Origin: RGIG5612 sp045598285 | Lineage (GTDB): Bacteria; Bacillota; Clostridia; Lachnospirales; Lachnospiraceae | DNA length: 21,065 nucleotides | Direction of reading: 5' to 3' | Assembly: GCA_045598285.1 (NCBI GenBank) | Contig: JAZLLU010000004.1 | Span: 1 to 21,065, forward strand | Part shown: piece after piece, positions 15,731 to 21,065 of the stretch | Layout: every line of letters starts with the position of its first letter | How positions within the stretch are numbered: the first letter of the stretch is position 1 | Program-made: the position numbers and the translations under genes | Notes under the pieces: model-generated | The model's input: the letters and a program-made list of their open reading frames with translations, nothing else | The model's database searches: none | Told to the model about the DNA's origin: nothing

Positions 15731-17767
15731 AGTCTTTTCTCCTTCTATAATTTTGTCATTTATTTTTTCTATTAAGTCTTTTATTTCTAAAGTTGCTTCC
15801 TTTTTCTTTCCTTTTTTATACGGATCAAAAAGGTTTAGCCTTAACGCATTCATAACAACACAAAAACTTGACAGAGCCATAGCTGCTGCGCCTATCATAG
15901 GATTAAGTGCCCATCCAAAAAGTCCTGTATAAACACCTGCTGCCAAAGGAATGCAAATAATATTGTAAATAAACGCCCAAAATAGATTTTCTTTTATGTT
16001 CAGAAGTGTCCTTCTGCTTAGTCTTATAGCTGCTGCCACATCTTTTATTGAGTTATCCATTAATACTATATCCGCAGCATCAATAGCAACATCTTTTCCT
16101 GCTCCTATGGCCATTCCTATTTCGGCAATCTTTAGAGCTGGCGCATCATTAATTCCATCGCCAACCATAATTACTTTATTTTTTTCTATTCTGCTTAAAA
16201 CTTTTTCAGGAAAACTCATTAATAAATTTTCAAGTACAGGATTTTGAATATTTCTTATTACTTCACCTTTTTGATTTGGCAAAACACTAGAAATAACATT
16301 CTCAATTCCTACTTCCCTAGCAATACTTAATGCCCTATCCTTTTTATCACCAGAAAGCATAACAACACTTAATCCAAGATTTTTAAGTTCTTCAATCGCT
16401 TCTTTGCTATCTTCTTTAGGTTTATCACTTCCAACCTCACCCGTTGTTATTGTTCCTGTTTTATCCAAAACAATAATTTGTGGCTTCCCTGTTTCTTCTA
16501 GACTGGTTGCACTTTTAAATAAAATCCCATGCTTAGACCCTACTCCTGAGCCCACCATTATTGCCACTGGAGTTGCAAGCCCTAGTGCACATGGACAGCT
16601 TATAACTAAAACAGAAATTGCCCTAGAAAGTGCAAAGGCAAAAACACTAGAAGAACTTTCTAAAACAACCTGCAAGTTAGGTCCAACTATTAGCCACACA
16701 ATAAAAGTTATAACTGCTATGCCCATAACCACCGGCACAAAAATGCCTGCAACCTTGTCTGCAACTCTTGCAATCGGAGCCTTAGAAGCAGAAGCATCTG
16801 CAACAGTCTTAATAATTTGCGCAAGGGTTGTATCATTTCCAACCTTAGTAGCTCTACAAACAATTTTTTCACCCATATTTATTGTGGCGGTAGAAACTTG
16901 GTCACCTTCTGCTCTAAAAACGAGTTCACTTTCTCCCGTAAGGGCACTCTCATCTAAATTTGCTAATCCTTTGATGATAACTCCATCAACTGGAACACTC
17001 ATTCCTGCATCTACAATAAATATGTCACCTACTTTTAGCTCGCTAGCTAAAATTTCAACTTCTTTATCATCTCTTATTACAACTGCATTTTTAGGTGACA
17101 TTTCAATTAGAGACTTAATCGCATCTGTTGTCTTTCCTTTAGAAACCGCCTCTAAAAGTTTTCCAACAGTTATTAAGGTAAGAATCATAGCCGCAGATTC
17201 GAAATAGAATTGTGGCCTATTCATATTATCTGGTCTGATAAAATTAACGATTAAAATTACAAGACTATAAAGGTAGGAAACTCCACTTCCTAGTGCAACT
17301 AAAGTATCCATATTAAAAGAAAGATGGATAAATCCCTTAAATCCTTTTATAAAGAATTGTCTATTAATTATTATTACAGCAAGTGCTATTATCGCACCTA
17401 AAAGCCCAACGTATAAACAACCTGCTAAATATTTAGTATCTAAAAAAGTCGGTACTGGCAAAGAAAGCATAGGCCCGCCCATAGTAAAATACATTAGTAT
17501 AATTGTTAAGATTGCTGAAAATATAAGGCGCTTTACTATTGGCTTTGTATTTGTATCTAGAATAAGTTCATCTTGAAGAATTGCTCCATACCCAGCCTTT
17601 TCAACAGCCAAAATAACTTCTTTAGAAGTGGCCAAGCCTTCAACACTCATAGAGTTAGTTAAAAGATTTACAGCGCAAAAAGAAACATTCGGCAAGGAGT
17701 TTACCGCTTTTTCTATCCTTGCTGCACATGCAGCGCAACTCATTCCGGTAATAGTATATTTATCCAT
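15530..17767 (-). CDS. copA: CopA-like P1B-type ATPase lacking the nucleotide-binding domain, fused to a CopZ-like domain
   Basis: 745 residues related to Cu+-exporting ATPases. N-terminal metal-binding domain GMSCAAC (Cys11, Cys14); paired helices; actuator domain with TGES (277-280); the CPC metal site in membrane helix 6 (391-393); phosphorylated Asp435 in DKTGT; GDGIND (536-541); final helices to about 645; linker; and a second metal-binding domain GMMCEHC (Cys691, Cys694) at the C-terminus. The oddity lies between Asp435 and GDKK (473-476): only about 38 residues, where the family has roughly 140-150 folding into the ATP-binding N domain with its SEHP motif. That domain is absent, with the frame preserved. 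About 20 extra residues (507-530) precede GDGIND. ATP-driven transport by the normal mechanism therefore seems impossible, although everything else looks intact. It starts 4 bases after trkH and has its terminator inside the convergent glycosidase gene. Confidence 0.88.
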   Translation of the reverse strand: MDKYTITGMSCAACAARIEKAVNSLPNVSFCAVNLLTNSMSVEGLATSKEVILAVEKAGYGAILQDELILDTNTKPIVKRLIFSAILTIILMYFTMGGPMLSLPVPTFLDTKYLAGCLYVGLLGAIIALAVIIINRQFFIKGFKGFIHLSFNMDTLVALGSGVSYLYSLVILIVNFIRPDNMNRPQFYFESAAMILTLITVGKLLEAVSKGKTTDAIKSLIEMSPKNAVVIRDDKEVEILASELKVGDIFIVDAGMSVPVDGVIIKGLANLDESALTGESELVFRAEGDQVSTATINMGEKIVCRATKVGNDTTLAQIIKTVADASASKAPIARVADKVAGIFVPVVMGIAVITFIVWLIVGPNLQVVLESSSSVFAFALSRAISVLVISCPCALGLATPVAIMVGSGVGSKHGILFKSATSLEETGKPQIIVLDKTGTITTGEVGSDKPKEDSKEAIEELKNLGLSVVMLSGDKKDRALSIAREVGIENVISSVLPNQKGEVIRNIQNPVLENLLMSFPEKVLSRIEKNKVIMVGDGINDAPALKIAEIGMAIGAGKDVAIDAADIVLMDNSIKDVAAAIRLSRRTLLNIKENLFWAFIYNIICIPLAAGVYTGLFGWALNPMIGAAAMALSSFCVVMNALRLNLFDPYKKGKKKEATLEIKDLIEKINDKIIEGEKTMEKVLGVEGMMCEHCEAHVKEALEKLPEVKEAIANHEKNEVLIKLNADISDDVLRQVINDAGYKAL
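15571..15605 (+). terminator. possible terminator of the glycosidase transcript, inside copA
   Basis: AAACGTCG (15571-15578) pairs with CGGCGTTT (15589-15596) with one U-G wobble and a 10-base loop; the hairpin is followed by AATTTTATT. The wobble would be an A-C mismatch on the other strand, so it fits plus-strand RNA. It lies 43 bases beyond the glycosidase stop. The U-tract is interrupted, so confidence is moderate. Confidence 0.45.
15739..15744 (-). promoter_or_regulatory. internal Shine-Dalgarno sequence within copA
   Basis: AAGGAG on the minus strand, 8 bases before the in-frame ATG that begins the C-terminal CopZ-like domain. It is better than the ribosome sites in front of trkH or copA. 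Confidence 0.6.
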
Positions 17768-17771
17768 ATAC

Positions 17772-19253
17772 CTAACCTATCCTGTTTTTGATTTTTTTGC
17801 CAAGAGTTCCAATTGGTGAAAATAGAGTTGTAACAAATATCACTATTGGGAAAATCTCAAGACGTCCAAATAGCATATCTATTATATAGACAATTTTTGT
17901 CCACCAAGCATATGTGAAAAATCCTTCAATTCCAGGACTTCTAAATTCAATTCCATTATTATTAAGCGTTGTTGCCACACTAGTAAGCGCTGTGCTTAAA
18001 TCCATACCATGCTCTAACGAAACAATAATCATTGACCCAACAAAAAGTATAATAAAGATTCCAAAATAACATAAAACTCCATCAACAACATCTTTATTAA
18101 TTTCTTTTCCGTTATATGAAACTGTGTTAACACTTCTTGGATGTGTTTTTTCCTTGATATTATTTTTTACAGCCTTAAACATAACAACAAATCTTGAAAC
18201 TTTAATACCACCTGCAGTACTTCCGGCACATCCGCCTATGAACATAACAAGAACCAATAATCCTTTAGCAAACCATGGCCACATTCCGTAGCTGTATGCA
18301 GAAAAACCAGTTGATGTCATCGCCGATGCTGTTGCAAACAAAGTATGAACTACAGTATTACCAAAGGTTCCTATTTCGCCTGATTGAATTAACACATTCA
18401 AAGAAACAAGTACGAAAACTAAAGCCATAGTTATCAAATACCATCTAAGTTCAATGTCCTTAAATGCTTTTTTAATTTTCCCTGTGACAACTAAGAAGAA
18501 TAAACTAAAGTTCATTCCTGCAAGTATCATAAATACGATAACAATAATAAGTTGAATCATCGTAAATGTTGCAAGTCCAGTATTAAGATAAGTAAACCCA
18601 CCTGTGGCCATTGTTCCAAAAGCTATCATCAATGCATGAGGAATAGAAAGCCCCGTAAGCACAAGAAGAATAGCCTGAACAAGGGTAAGAATCAGGTATG
18701 CAAAATATAAATATTTAGCTGTTTGAGAAATCTTTGGAAGGACTTTTTCCGTTGTAGGTCCAGGAGACTCTGCTCTTAAAATATGCATAGAAGCTCCACC
18801 AGCAATAGGCGTGAGCGCAAGCATAAATACTAAGACTCCCATACCGCCAATCCAATGTGTCATGCTACGCCAAAACAGCATAGACAAAGAAGCAATCTCA
18901 ACATCAGGCATAATCGTAACACCAGTTGTCGTAAATCCTGATACTGCTTCAAAAACTGCATCCAAATAATTTGGAATAGTTCCTGAAATTGCAAAAGGAA
19001 CGGCACCTACAAGACTTAATAAAACCCAAGAAAGTGCAACAATAAAAAATCCATCTTTTGCATAAAGATTTTTATTTTTTATTTTTATAAAAAGCAATGG
19101 GATTCCTATTACTAAACATCCAGCCATTACAATTAGAAAATACTTCCAATCGCCGTCTTTGCTAAATATCGACACAATAGCAGGAACCAACATAAATGCT
19201 GCCTCTATTGTCAATATTAATCCCATTATTTTAATAATAAGTTTTCCGTTCAT
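17772..19253 (-). CDS. trkH: Trk-type potassium uptake protein, membrane subunit TrkH
   Basis: 493-residue integral membrane K+ transporter with four pore-loop repeats. The filter segments are TTTGVT (108-113), TMATGGF (214-220), TSTGFS (313-318) and a fourth, TLNNNGIEF, with Gly434. The fourth commonly reads NNIGPG, so Asn-Gly-Ile-Glu is a slight departure, but the key glycine is kept. The WRSMTHWIGGMGVL segment, GCAGSTAGGIKV and RLEIFP near the end are family signatures. It starts 2 bases after the trkA stop with no clear ribosome site, so translation is coupled. TrkA is its cytoplasmic regulatory partner. Confidence 0.95.
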   Translation of the reverse strand: MNGKLIIKIMGLILTIEAAFMLVPAIVSIFSKDGDWKYFLIVMAGCLVIGIPLLFIKIKNKNLYAKDGFFIVALSWVLLSLVGAVPFAISGTIPNYLDAVFEAVSGFTTTGVTIMPDVEIASLSMLFWRSMTHWIGGMGVLVFMLALTPIAGGASMHILRAESPGPTTEKVLPKISQTAKYLYFAYLILTLVQAILLVLTGLSIPHALMIAFGTMATGGFTYLNTGLATFTMIQLIIVIVFMILAGMNFSLFFLVVTGKIKKAFKDIELRWYLITMALVFVLVSLNVLIQSGEIGTFGNTVVHTLFATASAMTSTGFSAYSYGMWPWFAKGLLVLVMFIGGCAGSTAGGIKVSRFVVMFKAVKNNIKEKTHPRSVNTVSYNGKEINKDVVDGVLCYFGIFIILFVGSMIIVSLEHGMDLSTALTSVATTLNNNGIEFRSPGIEGFFTYAWWTKIVYIIDMLFGRLEIFPIVIFVTTLFSPIGTLGKKIKNRIG

Positions 19254-19255
19254 AA

Positions 19256-20614
19256 TTATTCGAAAATATCTGCCAATCTACTAATACCACTATTAGTCGT
19301 GATTACTAAAATAGTATCTCCCTTTTCAATTGTGTCATCGCCATGTGGGTTAAATCCCACACCCTTTCTATATATAGCTGCAATCAAAAGGTTATTTTTA
19401 AGTTTAAGTTCTTTAAGCGCCTTTCCAGTGCAAGAAGCATCTTCTCCAATTCTAAACTCAAGAACCTCAACTTTATTATCAATAACATGACAAAGTGATT
19501 GTACTTCATCATTTAATACATTATTCATAGCACGAACATATCTAATAATATGATCAGCTGTTATATATTTTGGATTAAATACACTGCCAAGTTCGAGGCT
19601 GTATATTAAATCTTCAAAATCACTACGCTTAATTTTTGTTATTATTTTTGCTCCATTAGCATGCTTATTCAAATACATCGAAATCATAGTATTTTCGGCA
19701 TCATCATCTGTAAGCACAGCAATTGCAGAATAATTAAAGATATCTTCTTCTTCCAAAATGCTTATATCATTTCCGCTTCCATAAACAATTTCAGCTGTAG
19801 GAATAAGAGATTTAAGTTCTTTACATTTATCTAAATTATTATCGATAATTTTAACTGGAATTCCTGTATCAATAGCCTTCTTAGCAAGATTATATCCAAG
19901 CTTTCCGCCACCAATAATTGCGAGATTATTTACTCTTCCCGTGTCATATCCCATCTTCTTAAAGAAGTCTCTTGCTTCTTTAGCTGTTGCTACAAAAGAT
20001 AGTGTGTCTCCTGCTTTGATTTCAAATTCACCATTAGGAATAATAACTTCATCATCACGCTTAAGAGCACAAATAAAAATTTTAGCTTTTATCTTGTCAT
20101 AGTAATCTTTAATTTTTACATTACAAATAGGTGTGCCCTCTTGTACGTAACATGTAAGAATTTCCATTCTACTCTTAGCAAAAGTTTCAACCTGCTCAGC
20201 AGACTTAAACCTAAGTGTTCTTAAAATTTCGTTTGCTGCTTCAAGTTCAGGATTAATAGCCATAGATAAACCTAATGAATTTTGGATGAGTTTAATACTC
20301 TCTGCATAAATAGGGTTTCTAACTCTGGCAATTGTATTTTTTATGCCAAGATTTTTAGCTATAAGACAAACAGTAAGGTTTTCCTCATCATTATCTGTTA
20401 CTGCAATTAAAAGGTCTGCCTTAGAAGCATCTGCACCCTTTAAGATACTTGCTGATTTAGCATCACCCACAATAGCCATAACATCATATTTATCAGAAAC
20501 ACTTTGAATTCTTTGCTCGTCAATATCAATCACTGTTATATCGTGATTTTCTTTTGACAATGTCTCTATTAAAGTTGTTCCAACTTTACCACTTCCGGCA
20601 ATAATAATTTTCAT
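19256..20614 (-). CDS. trkA: Trk potassium transporter peripheral subunit TrkA
   Basis: 452-residue cytoplasmic regulator that gates TrkH. It is a tandem duplication of RCK_N plus RCK_C units: the first nucleotide-binding fold has GSGKVG (7-12) and the ribose-binding acidic residue in VIDID (30-32). The second fold has IIGGGKLG (233-240), so both halves look able to bind NAD(H) or nucleotide. C-terminal RCK_C segments are seen at about 140-215 and 370-450. The ATG at 20614 has AAGGAG seven bases upstream. It is first in the trkA-trkH-copA operon. Confidence 0.95.
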   Translation of the reverse strand: MKIIIAGSGKVGTTLIETLSKENHDITVIDIDEQRIQSVSDKYDVMAIVGDAKSASILKGADASKADLLIAVTDNDEENLTVCLIAKNLGIKNTIARVRNPIYAESIKLIQNSLGLSMAINPELEAANEILRTLRFKSAEQVETFAKSRMEILTCYVQEGTPICNVKIKDYYDKIKAKIFICALKRDDEVIIPNGEFEIKAGDTLSFVATAKEARDFFKKMGYDTGRVNNLAIIGGGKLGYNLAKKAIDTGIPVKIIDNNLDKCKELKSLIPTAEIVYGSGNDISILEEEDIFNYSAIAVLTDDDAENTMISMYLNKHANGAKIITKIKRSDFEDLIYSLELGSVFNPKYITADHIIRYVRAMNNVLNDEVQSLCHVIDNKVEVLEFRIGEDASCTGKALKELKLKNNLLIAAIYRKGVGFNPHGDDTIEKGDTILVITTNSGISRLADIFE

Positions 20615-20652
20615 ATAAACGCTCCTTATAAACGTTAATATTTTAAATAGTA

Positions 20653-20678
20653 ATTATACCACATTTTTGCATTGTCAA
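20653..20678 (-). promoter_or_regulatory. extended -10 promoter for trkA
   Basis: On the minus strand TGGTATAAT gives a consensus -10 (20658-20653) with the TGn extension. A TTGACA (20678-20673) is only 14 bases away, too close for a standard -35, so recognition probably rests on the extended -10. The leader is about 32 bases, with AAGGAG before the ATG. From here to 20777 I see nothing else except AT-rich DNA. Confidence 0.6.
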
Positions 20679-20777
20679 CTCATTTTCGTTGCTATATAGA
20701 GAAAAATTAAAATAAGACCTATCTATGTAACATTTTGCAACAGTTTTGCATCAGCCCTAAAAATTGCTCTTTGCCGA

Positions 20778-21065
20778 GCTCTTAGGCAGTGGATTTATGG
20801 ATGATCGGCGCTCGAAGTGGAAAGGCCGCGTACAACTTGACGTTGTCCGCATCCTTTCCACTTTCTCGCAACCTCGCCGATAATCCACAAATCACACAGC
20901 CTCTACTACTATCTTCCTTTGCGTCGCCGTGCGTCTCGACATTGTCTCGACTTCGTCGCCGCTTCGCTGGCTACGCCAGCTCCATATATTAATCAAAAAT
21001 AAAATGTTTTGATAAAATTACCGAAAAAGGCACCATTGGTACCCGAAACTACATATTTTTTAAGT
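20778..21065 (-). ncRNA. structured repeat element, right copy (inverted relative to 145-353)
   Basis: Read inward on the minus strand it repeats the left element from its first visible base (actt...) through the GGTACC-AAT-GGTGCC-TTTTT hairpin and the AT-rich stems. The arms are new. H1 is GCTGGC/GCCAGC with a three-base loop (20966-20980). H2 (20921-20962) is a longer hairpin with an inner GTCGAGAC/GTCGAGAC pairing containing tandem G-A mismatches. H3 (20785-20901) is 117 bases, against 56 on the left: the same base stem GGC..GTGG/CCAT..GCC, then ATCGGCG/CGCCGAT, then an 11-bp AAGTGGAAAGG stem, then ACAAC/GTTGT. The spacer ATAGTAGTAGAG is conserved exactly. The element runs to the window edge and may extend beyond it. 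Function unknown. Confidence 0.6.

Noticed and set aside
16404..17207. 267-codon plus-strand frame opposite copA
   Set aside because: It is antisense to well-conserved P-type ATPase motifs, has low-complexity Ser/Thr/Ile content and no ribosome site; a codon shadow.
20789..20992. 67-codon frame across the right repeat
   Set aside because: It lies on the opposite strand to the inferred RNA, has no counterpart in the left copy, and its content comes from hairpin sequence.
145..21065. Composite transposon or insertion sequence bounded by the repeats
   Set aside because: No transposase or recombinase is encoded in or near either repeat, and the enclosed genes are core chromosomal genes.

Overview
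The window is an AT-rich (roughly one-third G+C by eye) stretch of a low-GC Firmicutes chromosome. PcrA with a Tudor tail, a YerC-type TrpR-like regulator, Hsp33 with a CxC/CxxC zinc site, MgtE, and a domain-permuted family 3 glycosidase of the Butyrivibrio/Ruminococcus type all point to Clostridia, most likely Lachnospiraceae or a close relative. The taxon is inference. No rRNA, tRNA, CRISPR array, transposase or phage gene was seen.

Layout. (1) 1-400: non-coding, with a repeat end motif on the minus strand and an inward-facing copy of a GC-rich structured repeat. (2) 401-7217, minus strand: a tight six-gene run (5' to 3') of SPFH protein, zinc-ribbon membrane protein, TPM-domain protein, YerC-like regulator, PcrA helicase and a TrmA/RumA-type 23S rRNA uracil methyltransferase. 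The first three match the B. subtilis YdjI/YdjG/YdjH membrane-stress module. (3) 7409-10160, plus strand: mgtE and a membrane-anchored polysaccharide deacetylase, ended by a bidirectional terminator shared with a convergent cold-shock gene (10205-10405). (4) 10541-12061, minus strand: hslO and a SAM methyltransferase. (5) 12148-15528, plus strand: two unrecognised membrane proteins and the permuted glycosidase, with overlapping ends. (6) 15530-20614, minus strand: trkA-trkH-copA, a potassium uptake system followed by a copper-type P-ATPase. (7) 20615-21065: the trkA promoter and a second structured repeat, inverted relative to the first.

Three things stand out. The two structured repeats (145-353 plus; 20778-21065 minus) share a near-identical backbone. 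Their three hairpin arms differ completely in sequence and length, yet each arm is self-complementary, which is strong visible covariation for an undescribed RNA or DNA fold. The CopA-like ATPase lacks essentially the whole nucleotide-binding domain between its DKTGT and GDKK motifs, in frame. It also carries a CopZ-like domain at its C-terminus, with a perfect internal ribosome binding site in front of that domain's own ATG. Finally, several gene borders are extremely compact: interleaved divergent promoters (7288-7328), divergent promoters sharing one -35 (12089-12140) with an apparently leaderless transcript, and reciprocal terminators buried in convergent coding sequences (15455-15605).

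Both ends of the window lie in copies of the same repeat family. It may therefore be a contig that broke at multi-copy repeats, or a segment bounded by inverted repeats; the sequence alone cannot decide.
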